A DNA stretch of 58,206 nt from SIG701 sp045577175 (GCA_045577175.1 JAZNHT010000024.1:1-58206); one strand, 5' to 3'; shown: positions 17,715 to 27,292, counted from the first letter of the stretch. Notes: generated from the sequence alone by a model not told the origin. Translations and numbers: made by a program.

Positions 17715-19154
17715 ATGAACGCAGCACTCAAAATCAAAACGTACACCCCGGAAGAAATCGCACGGATCGTCGGCGGAGAGCTTGTCAAGACGGGCAAGGG
17801 AAGCACCGATCCAGTTACGGATATATGCACCGATTCCCGTGAAGCGAAGGGCGGCTCGCTCTTTGCCGCCATCGCAGGCGAGCGCGTGGACGGTCACGAT
17901 TATATGGCATCTGCCGCCGATTCGGGCGCGGCGTGCTTTCTGGCACAGCGCGTGCCGGATACCATGGCGGAGAAAAACGCCGCCGTCATCGTCGTGGACG
18001 ATCCGATCCGCGCCCTCGGCGATCTCGCCTCCGATTACCGCGACAGAAGCGCGGTGAAGGTCATCGCCGTCACGGGCAGTGTCGGCAAAACGACGACAAA
18101 GGAATTTATCTACGCCGTCTCCGCCGCAGGACTCAAAACGCACAAGACCGAGGGCAATCACAACAACGATCTCGGTCTTGCCATGACGCTCTTTACGCTG
18201 GAGAAGGACGATGCCGTTTCCGTTCTGGAGATGGGCATGAGCGCGCTCGGCGAGATCGAACGGCTGTCTAAGATTGCGAAGCCGGATATTGCCGTCGTGA
18301 CGAATATCGGTACGTCGCATCTTGCCTCCCTCGGCACACGCGAGAATATCTGCCGTGCCAAATTGGAGATCGTCGCCGGTATGAAGCCGGACGGCGTGCT
18401 TCTTCTGAATGCGGATGAGCCGCTTCTGTACGCGCGTGCGGATTCGATTACGCCGAAGCCGCTGTTCATGAGTCTCGAAAGTGCACACGGCGATTACCGT
18501 GCTGTTAATATCCGCACCGTCGGCGACGGTATGATGTACGATCTTATCTGCCGCGATCAGGCATTTACAAACGTGCAGATTCCGACGCTCGGACAGCATA
18601 ACGTATACAATTCGCTCGCCGCATATGCGGTCGGAACGATGCTCGGACTTACCGAAAACACGATCCGCCGCGGTCTGCTCCGATTTTGCGGAGCGGATAT
18701 GCGACAGAAAATTTACGAGATGGGCTCCTTTACCGTGATTGAGGACTGCTACAACGCCAGTCCCGAGTCCATGCGTGCCGCACTGGATGTGCTCTCTGCC
18801 GTCTGCGCGCAGAGAAATGCGAAATCCGCTGCCCTGCTCGGCGATATGCTGGAGCTTGGCGAATACACGCGTCTGTTGCACGATCAGCTCGGGCAGTACG
18901 CGGCGCAGACGAAGGTAAACCGCCTGTTCTGCTACGGTAAGATGGCGGATGTCATCGCCGAGGCGGCGATCAAAAACGGTATCCGTGCGGATAACGTGTA
19001 CGTCAGCCTGGATGCGCGTGATCCGCAGACGATGGCGGATATGATTCTCGATGCACTTGAGCCGGGTGACGTGCTTCTCGTGAAGGCGAGCCGTGCCGTT
19101 GCGGCAGAGAAGGTTCTCGCCTGCATGAAAAACCGACGCAAAAGAAAAAAATGA
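17715..19154 (+). CDS. murF: UDP-MurNAc-tripeptide - D-alanyl-D-alanine ligase
   Basis: Last cytoplasmic step of UDP-MurNAc-pentapeptide synthesis. 479 residues in the three Mur-ligase domains: N-terminal UDP-binding part (CTDSREAKGGSLFAAIAGERVDGHDY), ATP loop VTGSVGKTTTKE, the MurF motif TEGNHNNDLGLAMTL, and the C-terminal domain with IEDCYNASPESMRAAL and LGDMLELG. ATG at 17715 is preferred because GGAAGGA precedes it; upstream in-frame codons overlap murE. It directly follows murE. Confidence 0.96.
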   Translation: MNAALKIKTYTPEEIARIVGGELVKTGKGSTDPVTDICTDSREAKGGSLFAAIAGERVDGHDYMASAADSGAACFLAQRVPDTMAEKNAAVIVVDDPIRALGDLASDYRDRSAVKVIAVTGSVGKTTTKEFIYAVSAAGLKTHKTEGNHNNDLGLAMTLFTLEKDDAVSVLEMGMSALGEIERLSKIAKPDIAVVTNIGTSHLASLGTRENICRAKLEIVAGMKPDGVLLLNADEPLLYARADSITPKPLFMSLESAHGDYRAVNIRTVGDGMMYDLICRDQAFTNVQIPTLGQHNVYNSLAAYAVGTMLGLTENTIRRGLLRFCGADMRQKIYEMGSFTVIEDCYNASPESMRAALDVLSAVCAQRNAKSAALLGDMLELGEYTRLLHDQLGQYAAQTKVNRLFCYGKMADVIAEAAIKNGIRADNVYVSLDARDPQTMADMILDALEPGDVLLVKASRAVAAEKVLACMKNRRKRKK

Positions 19155-19196
19155 CCGTATAACGGTTCATCCGTATAAACGAAAAGGAAGGTTCGT

Positions 19197-20213
19197 ATGG
19201 GTAACAAGGATGTGCTTCTCTTTCTGCTCACGCTCGCTTTGACGTGTATCGGCACGGTTCTGATTTCCCGCCGTCTGATCCCCTATCTCAAAAGCAAAAA
19301 GATGGGACAGAAGATTCTGGAGATCGGTCCCCGATGGCACAAAAGCAAGGAGGGAACACCCACGATGGGCGGACTCTCGTTTATTGCCGCGTCTTTGATC
19401 TCTGCCGCCGTCCTTTGCGTGATCGCACTTGTTGAGGGACGGATCACGGAGCTTCTCCCGTTCTTTATCGTGTACGGCTACGGACTCACGAACGGACTGA
19501 TCGGCGTGATTGATGACCGCGCCAAGCTGCGCAGAAAGCAGAACGAGGGACTGACCGCACCGCAGAAGTATCTTCTGCAGCTTGTCGCCGCCGCTTTGTT
19601 TCTGATCGCCATGCACTATGCCGGTATGATTGACACGACGCTTCGGATTCCCTTTACGAATCTTGCAATCGAGCTTGGTATCGGCTACTATATTATCGCG
19701 CTTCTTTTGCTCACAGGCATCGTCAACGCCGTCAATCTGACAGACGGAATCGACGGACTTGCGTCGAGTGTTACGCTTGTGGTCGGGATGTTTTTCGCCG
19801 CCGCCGCGTATTTCGGCGTGGTGATCGGGGAGCCGTCCTTGTCGCTTGCGCTTATCTCCGCGGTCCTGATCGGCTCGACGGTTGGATTCCTTGTGTATAA
19901 TTTCTATCCGGCACGCGTCTTTATGGGAGATACGGGATCGCTGTTTCTCGGCGGATTGGTCGTCGGCGGTGCGTTTCTGACAGGATCGCCTCTGCTCGTC
20001 GTGCTTTGCGGTATTGTCTACATTTGTGAGGCGGCATCCGTGATTTTGCAGGTCGGCTATTTCAAGCTGACGCACGGCAAGCGGCTGTTCCTTATGGCAC
20101 CGATCCACCATCATTTCGAAAAGCGCGGCTGGAGCGAGATAAAAATCGTGTGCGTTTTCAGCATTGTGACCGCAGTGTTCTGCGTGCTTGCGTGGTTCGG
20201 ACTGACCGCATAA
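19197..20213 (+). CDS. mraY: Phospho-MurNAc-pentapeptide translocase
   Basis: Integral membrane enzyme that moves phospho-MurNAc-pentapeptide to undecaprenyl phosphate to form lipid I. 338 residues with about ten helices. Conserved motifs: KEGTPTMGG, VIDDRAKLRRKQNEGLTAPQK (residues of the Mg site, first part), NAVNLTDGIDGLA, FMGDTGSL and the HHHFE loop. The C-terminus is GWSEIKIVC...FGLTA. ATG follows AAAAGGAAGG. murD, often next in Bacillota, is missing and ftsW follows after 27 nt. Confidence 0.96.
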   Translation: MGNKDVLLFLLTLALTCIGTVLISRRLIPYLKSKKMGQKILEIGPRWHKSKEGTPTMGGLSFIAASLISAAVLCVIALVEGRITELLPFFIVYGYGLTNGLIGVIDDRAKLRRKQNEGLTAPQKYLLQLVAAALFLIAMHYAGMIDTTLRIPFTNLAIELGIGYYIIALLLLTGIVNAVNLTDGIDGLASSVTLVVGMFFAAAAYFGVVIGEPSLSLALISAVLIGSTVGFLVYNFYPARVFMGDTGSLFLGGLVVGGAFLTGSPLLVVLCGIVYICEAASVILQVGYFKLTHGKRLFLMAPIHHHFEKRGWSEIKIVCVFSIVTAVFCVLAWFGLTA

Positions 20214-20240
20214 CAGATTATTGATAAAACGGAGGAGAAG

Positions 20241-21587
20241 ATGGCAAAAGAAACCGAAACGAAAACAACGAAAACTCCTCCGACGGGGACACATACGGGG
20301 CGTCCCCGCGCCGGTACGGCGATCCGTGAGCCGCGTATGCTGCCGCCCGATGCGGAGCCGTCTGCGAAAAGCGGCAGACTCCCGAGGAAAAGCGCGGATC
20401 TGACGGTCAGACGGGAGCGTGTCACCGATGTGGTTGAGCACAAGGCGGAGCCGGAGATCATCCGCGTCCGTACAGGTATGGATCGCGTGATGCTCGCGTT
20501 TATTGTGATTCTTCTCGCGCTCGGCGCGATTATGATTTTCAGTGCCAGCTATCCCGAGGCGCTCGCGCAAAAAGGGGACAGTATGCACTATATCAAACGG
20601 CATCTTTTGTTTATGCTGCTCGGGACGGTGCTTATGGTCACGGCAAGCGTGATGCCGATCGGCTTTTATCGGAAGATGGCTCCGTGGGCATTCGGCGCGG
20701 CTCTGTTTCTTTTGATTATCGTTTTGATTCCGGGTATCGGTATCAGCAACGGAGAGGCGCGACGCTGGCTCGGCTTCAAAAGCTTCACCTTCCAGCCGTC
20801 GGAGTTTATGAAGGTCGCCCTTGTTTTGATTCTTGCATGGTATCTGGATAAATACCGCGACCGCGTAACGGATCGCATGAGTAGGAAAAATGCGTTTTGG
20901 TTCGGTGCGGTAATCCCCTGTGCATTCGTTGGAGTGGCGTGCGGACTTGTTCTTTTGGAAAAGCATCTGTCTGGCACGATCATCCTCGGATTGATCGGTC
21001 TCGTTGTCATGTTCCTCGGCGGCATTCATATCGGATTTTCCGGTTTGCTTGTCGGGCTGGGCGGTTCAGCGGCGGTTGCGGCGTTTCTTGCGGCAAATCC
21101 GTACGCGTGGGAGCGTATCAAAACGTTCGGAGATGCTAACGCCGATAAACTCGATGAAGCATGGCAGACGACGCAGGGACTTCTTGCGATCGGTTCGGGC
21201 GGACTGCTCGGCGTCGGTCTTGGTGCGAGCAATCAGAAGCACAGCTACGTTTCCGAGGCGCAAAACGACTTTATCTTCACGATTTTTTGTGAGGAGATGG
21301 GCTTTGTCGGCGCGGTCGCGCTGATTGTACTGTTTCTTCTGTTTATCTGGCGCGGATACGTCATCGCCATGCGCGCACCCGACGTGTTCTCGTGCCTTCT
21401 TGTCTTTGGTATCATCAGTCAGGTCGGTATCCAGGCGTTTCTGAATATCGCTGTTGTCACCGACGTGATTCCCAATACGGGCATTCCGCTTCCGTTTTTC
21501 TCATACGGAGGCACGTCTCTGCTCATACTGATGGGGGAGATGGGCATCGTTTTGTCCGTATCCAAGCATTCCTATGTAAAAAAATAA
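20241..21587 (+). CDS. ftsW: Septal peptidoglycan polymerase FtsW (SEDS family)
   Basis: Polymerises lipid II at the septum together with a class B PBP, here presumably SpoVD. 448 residues, about ten membrane helices from residue 82. SEDS signatures include GARRWL-like EARRWLGF, FQPSEFMK and TGIPLPFFSYGGTSLL. The external loop RIKTFGDANADKLDEAWQ holds the region of the catalytic Asp. An 80-residue Thr/Pro/Arg-rich cytoplasmic tail precedes the first helix, unusual for FtsW. It could equally be named spoVE. ATG is preceded by GGAGGAG. Confidence 0.93.
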   Translation: MAKETETKTTKTPPTGTHTGRPRAGTAIREPRMLPPDAEPSAKSGRLPRKSADLTVRRERVTDVVEHKAEPEIIRVRTGMDRVMLAFIVILLALGAIMIFSASYPEALAQKGDSMHYIKRHLLFMLLGTVLMVTASVMPIGFYRKMAPWAFGAALFLLIIVLIPGIGISNGEARRWLGFKSFTFQPSEFMKVALVLILAWYLDKYRDRVTDRMSRKNAFWFGAVIPCAFVGVACGLVLLEKHLSGTIILGLIGLVVMFLGGIHIGFSGLLVGLGGSAAVAAFLAANPYAWERIKTFGDANADKLDEAWQTTQGLLAIGSGGLLGVGLGASNQKHSYVSEAQNDFIFTIFCEEMGFVGAVALIVLFLLFIWRGYVIAMRAPDVFSCLLVFGIISQVGIQAFLNIAVVTDVIPNTGIPLPFFSYGGTSLLILMGEMGIVLSVSKHSYVKK

Positions 21588-21608
21588 CTGCCGAAACGGA
21601 GGTACTGT

Positions 21609-22745
21609 ATGCGCGTTCTGATGACAGGCGGCGGCACGGGCGGACATGTAAATCCCACACTGGCAATCGCCAATACGATTAAGCAAAACGATCCCTCCGC
21701 CGTGATTGCCTATGTGGGCACGAAGCGCGGCATCGAGTCGAAGCTCGTCCCTGCGGCAGGCTATCCGCTTCATTTTGTGGAAATCCAGGGCATGCGCCGA
21801 TCTTTGTCGCTGTCCAATCTGAAAACGCTGTATCTGACGGTTACCTCACCGATTAAGGCGAAGAAAATCATCCGCGAATTTAAGCCGGATTTAGTCATCG
21901 GTACTGGTGGATACGTCAGCTGGCCGGTCGTCAAGGCGGCATCGCAGATGGGAATCCCGTGCGCACTGCACGAATCAAACGCGGTGCCCGGGGTGGCTGT
22001 CAAAATGCTCGCCCGTGCGGTCGATCGCATCTATCTGAATTTTGAGGAGACGGGCGCCGAGCTCCCCGTAAAGGACAAAATCCTGCGCGTGGGAAATCCG
22101 TTGCAAAGCGATTTCGCCGTGCTCACGCGCGAGGAGGCGAGAAAGCATATAGGAATCCCCGATAAATATAAGTATTGTATCCTGTCTTACGGCGGAAGCA
22201 TGGGCGCGGAGCGCCTGAACGCCGCCGTCCTCAAGCTCATGCGCGATTTTACCGCCAAGCACCCCGAGGTGTTCCATCTGCACGCGACGGGCGCGATTGA
22301 AAAAGAGCTGTGCGGTCAGTGGTACCGCGAAATGGGACTGGATGCCTGTGAGAATATCCGTCTCGTCGAGTATATCTACGACATGCCGTATCAGATGGCG
22401 GCGGCGGATCTCATCATCTGCCGTGCCGGCGCGATGACGGTGTCCGAGCTTGCGATGGCAGGGAAGTGCGCGGCGTTTATTCCCTCGCCGAATGTGACGA
22501 ATAACCATCAGTACAAAAACGCGAAGGTGCTCGCGGATGCGGGTGCGGCTTGTGTTTTTGAGGAAAAGGATCTCGAAACGAGCGAGGCCGCGCCGCTGAC
22601 GGCGCGTGTGGCGCATCTCCTCTCCGATGCGGGAGAGGCAGAGCGGCGCGAGATGTCTGAGAAAATCCGTGCCTTCGCCGTGGCGGATGCCAATAAGCGA
22701 ATTTATCTGGATCTTCTGGGTTTGGTGAAAAATAAGAAGCGATAA
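21609..22745 (+). CDS. murG: Lipid II synthase MurG
   Basis: Peripheral GT-B glycosyltransferase that adds GlcNAc from UDP-GlcNAc to lipid I at the inner membrane face. 378 residues. MRVLMTGGGTGGHVNPTLAIA is the N-terminal Gly-rich loop (first 20 residues), followed by GTGGYVSWP, HESNAVPG, SYGGSMGAERLN and CRAGAMTVSELA of the UDP-GlcNAc site. ATG follows CGGAGG. divIB starts 30 nt downstream; murB, often between them, is absent. Confidence 0.97.
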   Translation: MRVLMTGGGTGGHVNPTLAIANTIKQNDPSAVIAYVGTKRGIESKLVPAAGYPLHFVEIQGMRRSLSLSNLKTLYLTVTSPIKAKKIIREFKPDLVIGTGGYVSWPVVKAASQMGIPCALHESNAVPGVAVKMLARAVDRIYLNFEETGAELPVKDKILRVGNPLQSDFAVLTREEARKHIGIPDKYKYCILSYGGSMGAERLNAAVLKLMRDFTAKHPEVFHLHATGAIEKELCGQWYREMGLDACENIRLVEYIYDMPYQMAAADLIICRAGAMTVSELAMAGKCAAFIPSPNVTNNHQYKNAKVLADAGAACVFEEKDLETSEAAPLTARVAHLLSDAGEAERREMSEKIRAFAVADANKRIYLDLLGLVKNKKR

Positions 22746-22775
22746 CGATTGATTTGAGCGAAAAGGAGGGAGCGT

Positions 22776-24041
22776 ATGGATCGGGTAGAATCGATTGCGA
22801 GAAACAGCGTGCGTGATCGCGCACAAAGGTACTCGAAGGCACCGGATCGGCTTGCACGCGTGTGGGATGACACTGCGGACGCAGTGCCAATCGGGAAAAA
22901 GCGGTCGTCTGCACCGGCGAGAGGACCGACTGCCGAGGCGCAGACAAGCACTCGGAGCAGCAACCCGTACCGTGTACGGGACAGCATGGCGCGTGCAGGC
23001 AAAAAAAGCACCGTGCAGGGCGCTCCCCGTGCAGGGACAAGCCCTCCGCGTGCAGATACATCCTCTGCCGCTGATATGTCGCGCGTTAAGCCGCACACCG
23101 CGGCGCAAAGCGGCGCACGTACTGCCGCAAAAGAGGCACCTCCTTTTGCGGATCGACGCAAACGTGCTTACGGGGAGGCAGCCGAGAAGGAGGTCCCGCG
23201 CAGAATCGAGGATGTCCTGCGCGAGGATACGATGAGCGACAGCGAGCGCGTGGAAGCATACCGCCGTGCCGTTCGCAGAAAATTGCTCGTGCGCCTGCGC
23301 CGTATCGGTGCGGCAGGTCTGATCGCCTGTGTGTTTCTGATAGGCGCACTTCTCCTTGTGTACAAGCTGTTTTACGTCATTGATGATATTACGCTTACCG
23401 GCACAAGCCTGTACGCCCCGGAGACAATTCTTAAGGCAACAGGTGTCTCCGAGGGGGCGAATCTGTACTCGTTCAGCTCGCGCATCGTGCAGGATCGCGT
23501 GACTCTGCGTCATCCGTATGTGCGATCTCTCGCGGTGGACAGAGAGGCACCCGATACGGTGCATTTCACCGTATCGGAGGATGAGGCGGTGTTCTGCGCG
23601 TACATTTACGGGGAGCTGCGTGCGATTTCGCCCACGCTTCGTGTGCTGGATCGGATCAGTGAAGAGTACGCATCTGAGCAGGGTTTGATCCGTTTGTGTC
23701 TGCCTGCCGTTGAGGAAGCAATTGCCGGTCGCGTTCTCACGTTTGCAAACGAGCGCAATGCGCGCATGATCCGTGAGATCGTTTCGACGGTGCTCTCGTC
23801 TGCCTTGACGGAGAGGATTACTGCCATTGATCTGACGGAGTCACATACGCTTCGTATGGTTTGCGACGGACAGTATCTTCTGCATTTCGGTGACACGCAA
23901 AATATCGCAACAAAGCTGAAAATTGCCTCGGCGGTGATGGAGGACAGCCTGTTTTCTACCGCTGTCAAAGCGCAGATTGATCTCACTTCGCTCGATGAGA
24001 CAAGCGTTGTTCTGGACGATCAGCTCGATCTCGATTGGTGA
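22776..24041 (+). CDS. divIB: Cell division protein DivIB/FtsQ with long cytoplasmic tail
   Basis: Bitopic divisome protein that binds FtsL and DivIC and holds the septal synthase complex together. 421 residues: a 176-residue Ser/Arg/Ala-rich cytoplasmic tail, one membrane helix (177-198, IGAAGLIACVFLIGALLLVY), a POTRA domain (about 200-270, VIDDITLTGTSLYAPETILKA) and a beta domain to the C-terminus. The tail is about six times longer than the 30-residue tail common in this family. AAGGAGGG precedes the ATG. It is the last gene of the continuous block; a 294-nt gap with a promoter follows. Confidence 0.85.
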   Translation: MDRVESIARNSVRDRAQRYSKAPDRLARVWDDTADAVPIGKKRSSAPARGPTAEAQTSTRSSNPYRVRDSMARAGKKSTVQGAPRAGTSPPRADTSSAADMSRVKPHTAAQSGARTAAKEAPPFADRRKRAYGEAAEKEVPRRIEDVLREDTMSDSERVEAYRRAVRRKLLVRLRRIGAAGLIACVFLIGALLLVYKLFYVIDDITLTGTSLYAPETILKATGVSEGANLYSFSSRIVQDRVTLRHPYVRSLAVDREAPDTVHFTVSEDEAVFCAYIYGELRAISPTLRVLDRISEEYASEQGLIRLCLPAVEEAIAGRVLTFANERNARMIREIVSTVLSSALTERITAIDLTESHTLRMVCDGQYLLHFGDTQNIATKLKIASAVMEDSLFSTAVKAQIDLTSLDETSVVLDDQLDLDW

Positions 24042-24187
24042 GCGAAAATCTGTGTTTTGCAAATGTATAAAACAAGAAAATGGAAATCGGCAAGTGTAAA
24101 ACATCCATTAAATTGTAAACAATGTGTGAAAATGGAAGAAAAAACACGAATTTCAAGAAAAAATCTTGAGAAATTCGGAAAAACATC

Positions 24188-24216
24188 TTGCAAAATTCCG
24201 AAATAAAGTATATTAT
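24188..24216 (+). promoter_or_regulatory. Promoter of ftsZ
   Basis: TTGCAA (24188-24193), 17-bp spacer, TATTAT (24211-24216) in an A+T-rich stretch, 120 bp before the ftsZ ATG. The leader is otherwise without a recognised element. Confidence 0.6.
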
Positions 24217-24335
24217 ATTATAAAAGGCATTTGCCGCCTATCTGCCGCTTCGGCGGGTGCGAGGCAAAAAACATCATTACATTAAACCGTAAAAGAAAAT
24301 CAAGAATACAGAAAGTGTAACGGAGGATTTCCACT

Positions 24336-25466
24336 ATGGCATTCGAACTCGACACCAATTCCGAAATCGGCGTCAATATTAAAGTAATCGGCGTCGGCGG
24401 CGGCGGTAACAACGCCGTCAACCGCATGATCAGCTCCAACATCAGAAGCGTTGAATTTATCGCAATCAACACGGACAAGCAGTCCCTTGCTAAGTCCAGT
24501 GCCACACACAAGATTCCGATCGGTGAGAAGATCACCAAGGGTCACGGCGCAGGTGCGAACCCCGAAATCGGCGCACGTGCCGCTGAGGAGAGCATCGAGG
24601 AGATCAAGAACGCGATTGCAGGCGCGGACATGGTATTCATCACCGCAGGCATGGGCGGCGGTACCGGTACCGGTGCGGCTCCCGTTGTTGCAAAGATCGC
24701 GCAGGAGATGGGCATCCTGACTGTCGGTGTCGTAACGAAGCCGTTCGCATTTGAGGGTGCCAAGAGAATGACCCAGGCAGAGGCAGGCATCCGCAACTTC
24801 CGTCAGTTTGTCGATTCTCTCGTAATCATCCCGAACGAGCGTCTGAAGCAGGTTTCCGAAACCCGCATCACCTTCCTCAACGCATTTGAGATCGCAGACG
24901 GCGTGCTCAGCCACGGCGTACAGAGCATTTCCGACCTTATCAACATTCCCGGCTACATCAACCTCGACTTCGCAGACGTTACGTCCGTCATGAAGGACGC
25001 AGGCTACGCACACATGGGTGTCGGCGAGGCTACCGGCAAGGACAAGGCAGAGCTCGCCGCAAAGGCAGCTATCTCCAGCCCGCTGCTTGAGACCTCGATC
25101 AGCGGTGCAAAGGGTATCCTTGTCAACATCACCGCATCCCCCGACATCGGACTTGAGGACATCGACGTTGCCTCCACGCTGATCGCCTCCGAGGCTTCCG
25201 CTGATGCAAACGTGATCTTCGGTGTTGCGTTTGATGCAGAGCTTGAGGATAAGATGAAGATCACGATCATCGCTACCGGTTTTGACAGCAAGAGCGACTA
25301 TGACGCACCGGCTGCCGACGAAAAAAAAAATGACGAGCCTGTAACGGAAGAGAAGGAGGAGGTCATTCCTCCGACGATCTCCGACGACGAGTTTGACGAG
25401 ATTCTCTCCATGCTCAAAAAGAGCCGTAAGACGGATTCCTCCGTCCAGGGCACCGGCCTCTTCTGA
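24336..25466 (+). CDS. ftsZ: Cell division GTPase FtsZ
   Basis: Tubulin-like GTPase that forms the Z ring. 376 residues. The core has GVGGGGNNAVNRM, the tubulin signature GGGTGTGAAPVV and NTDKQSL; the T7-loop region is NIDFADV-like NLDFADVTSVM. A linker from about residue 318 is Asp/Glu/Lys-rich, and the end is DDEFDEILSMLKKS with a short tail instead of the common DIPAFL peptide. The linker codons 329-332 contain A10 (25321-25330), where any one-base slip meets a stop at once or within five codons. GGAGG precedes the ATG. ftsA is not adjacent; the gene has its own promoter and terminator. Confidence 0.97.
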   Translation: MAFELDTNSEIGVNIKVIGVGGGGNNAVNRMISSNIRSVEFIAINTDKQSLAKSSATHKIPIGEKITKGHGAGANPEIGARAAEESIEEIKNAIAGADMVFITAGMGGGTGTGAAPVVAKIAQEMGILTVGVVTKPFAFEGAKRMTQAEAGIRNFRQFVDSLVIIPNERLKQVSETRITFLNAFEIADGVLSHGVQSISDLINIPGYINLDFADVTSVMKDAGYAHMGVGEATGKDKAELAAKAAISSPLLETSISGAKGILVNITASPDIGLEDIDVASTLIASEASADANVIFGVAFDAELEDKMKITIIATGFDSKSDYDAPAADEKKNDEPVTEEKEEVIPPTISDDEFDEILSMLKKSRKTDSSVQGTGLF

Positions 25467-25480
25467 TTTATCAAAGAGAA

Positions 25481-25525
25481 GGGCTGCTTCCGTTGGGATT
25501 TCCCATCGGCGGCAGCCCGCTTTTT
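25481..25525 (+). terminator. Terminator of ftsZ
   Basis: GGGCTGC (25481-25487) pairs with GCAGCCC (25512-25518); CCGTTGGGA and TCCCATCGG extend the stem with one mismatch. GC and five T follow. Confidence 0.8.
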
Positions 25526-25556
25526 GCTGTAAGATTTCTTTCCGAAAGGATATTGT

Positions 25557-27284
25557 ATGCTGAAACGATTTGTGACGTATTACCGACCGCATATGCGGCT
25601 GTTTTTCTGGGATATGCTTTGTGCGCTCTGCCTATCTGCGTGCGATTTTCTCTATCCCATGATTACGCGTGAGATGATTAACACGTACATTCCCAACCGT
25701 GCGCTGAAGCTGCTCCTCATCTGGGCGGGCGTGCTTTTGGGGATTTATCTTGTCAAGATGGGACTTAATTATTTCATCCAGTACTGGGGGCATATCGTCG
25801 GCGTCAGAATGCAGGCGGATATGCGCCGTGACGTGTTCGATCATCTGGAGAGACTGCCTCTGACGTATTTCGATAACAACAAAACGGGTACAATCATGTC
25901 CCGTATTGTCAGCGATCTGATGGACATTTCCGAGCTTGCGCATCACGGACCGGAGGATTTGTTTATTTCTGCGGTCATGCTTGTAGGCTCGTTTGTCATG
26001 ATGTCAACGATTCATCTGCCGCTGACGCTCATCGTGTTCGCCGCCTTGCCGGTGATGATCTTCTTTGCGGCGAAGAAGCACAAGAAAATGTCCGACGCTT
26101 TTACCGCCACCCGTGTGGAGGTCGGTGAGATCAATGCGTCCTTGGAGAACAGCATCTCCGGCATCCGCGTGTCGAAGGCGTATACAAGCCGCGCGTATGA
26201 AAACGAACGGTTTGCCGAGGGAAATCGGAAATTTGTGAAAGCCCGCACGAACGCATACCGCGTTATGGCGGAGTTTTCCTCCGGCACGACGTTCATCGGG
26301 GATGTGCTCAACGTGCTTCTGTACGTCGCAGGCGGCGTTTTCTGCTTCCGCGGCGAGATCACGCCCGGCGACTTTGCCGCTTTCCTTATTTATATAAGCC
26401 TCTTTATGAATCCCGTGCGCCGACTGACCGGCTTTATTGAGCAGTATCAGAACGGCATGAGCGGATTCAAACGCTTCTGCGAGATTATCGACTATCCGCC
26501 GGAGGAGGATGCGCCCGATGCCGCCGAGATGGACGGCGTGCGCGGCGAGATCACGTTTGACAACGTGGACTTCTCCTATACGGAGGACGGAAAGCACGTG
26601 CTGGATCGGCTCAGCTTTACGCTTGCGGCAGGAAAGACGCTTGCCCTTGTCGGACCGTCCGGCGGCGGCAAGACGACGATCTGCCACCTGATTCCGCGCT
26701 TTTACGAGATTTTGGACGGCGCGATCCGCATTGACGGCACGGACATTCGCGATGTCACCCGTGCGTCTCTCAGGAAGAATATCGGCATCGTTGCACAGGA
26801 CGTGTTCCTCTTCAATGCGTCGATTTATGAAAATATCGCTTACGGCTGTCCCGATGCCACGCGCGAGGAGGTCGAAGCGGCGGCAAAGCGCGCGAATATC
26901 CACGACTACATCCTTTCGATGCCCGAGGGGTACGAGACGATCGTCGGCGAGCGCGGTCTGAAGCTGTCGGGCGGTCAAAAGCAGCGCGTGGCAATTGCGC
27001 GTGTGTTCCTCAAGAATCCGCCGATTCTGATTTTGGATGAGGCGACCTCCGCGCTTGATAACGCGACGGAGTACATGATCCAGAAGAGCTTGGAGGAGCT
27101 GTGCCGCGGACGGACGACGGTCATCGTTGCGCATAGACTTACCACGATCAAGAATGCTGATGAGATCATCGTTGTAACGGACAGCGGTATTGCCGAACGC
27201 GGCAGCCATGACGAGCTGCTGGACAAGCGCGGCATCTATCACGAGCTGTGGAACGGCATGCGCGATACGCAAACGGTGGCGTAA
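25557..27284 (+). CDS. ABC exporter half-transporter (MdlB/MsbA-like)
   Basis: 575-residue fused membrane-ATPase exporter expected to work as a homodimer, exporting a lipid or drug-like compound. Six helices fill residues 1-300, then the ATPase domain with Walker A GPSGGGKTT, Q-loop VAQDVFLF, signature LSGGQKQR, Walker B ILILDEATSALD and H-loop IVAHRLTT. All catalytic residues are present. It begins 90 nt after ftsZ beyond a terminator, so co-transcription is unlikely; no separate promoter was found in the gap. AAAGGA precedes the ATG. Confidence 0.9.
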   Translation: MLKRFVTYYRPHMRLFFWDMLCALCLSACDFLYPMITREMINTYIPNRALKLLLIWAGVLLGIYLVKMGLNYFIQYWGHIVGVRMQADMRRDVFDHLERLPLTYFDNNKTGTIMSRIVSDLMDISELAHHGPEDLFISAVMLVGSFVMMSTIHLPLTLIVFAALPVMIFFAAKKHKKMSDAFTATRVEVGEINASLENSISGIRVSKAYTSRAYENERFAEGNRKFVKARTNAYRVMAEFSSGTTFIGDVLNVLLYVAGGVFCFRGEITPGDFAAFLIYISLFMNPVRRLTGFIEQYQNGMSGFKRFCEIIDYPPEEDAPDAAEMDGVRGEITFDNVDFSYTEDGKHVLDRLSFTLAAGKTLALVGPSGGGKTTICHLIPRFYEILDGAIRIDGTDIRDVTRASLRKNIGIVAQDVFLFNASIYENIAYGCPDATREEVEAAAKRANIHDYILSMPEGYETIVGERGLKLSGGQKQRVAIARVFLKNPPILILDEATSALDNATEYMIQKSLEELCRGRTTVIVAHRLTTIKNADEIIVVTDSGIAERGSHDELLDKRGIYHELWNGMRDTQTVA

Positions 27285-27292
27285 AGAAAACA

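Noticed and set aside
19167..21029. 620-codon minus-strand frame over mraY and ftsW
   Set aside because: Composition typical of the antisense of membrane-protein codons; mraY and ftsW are certain.
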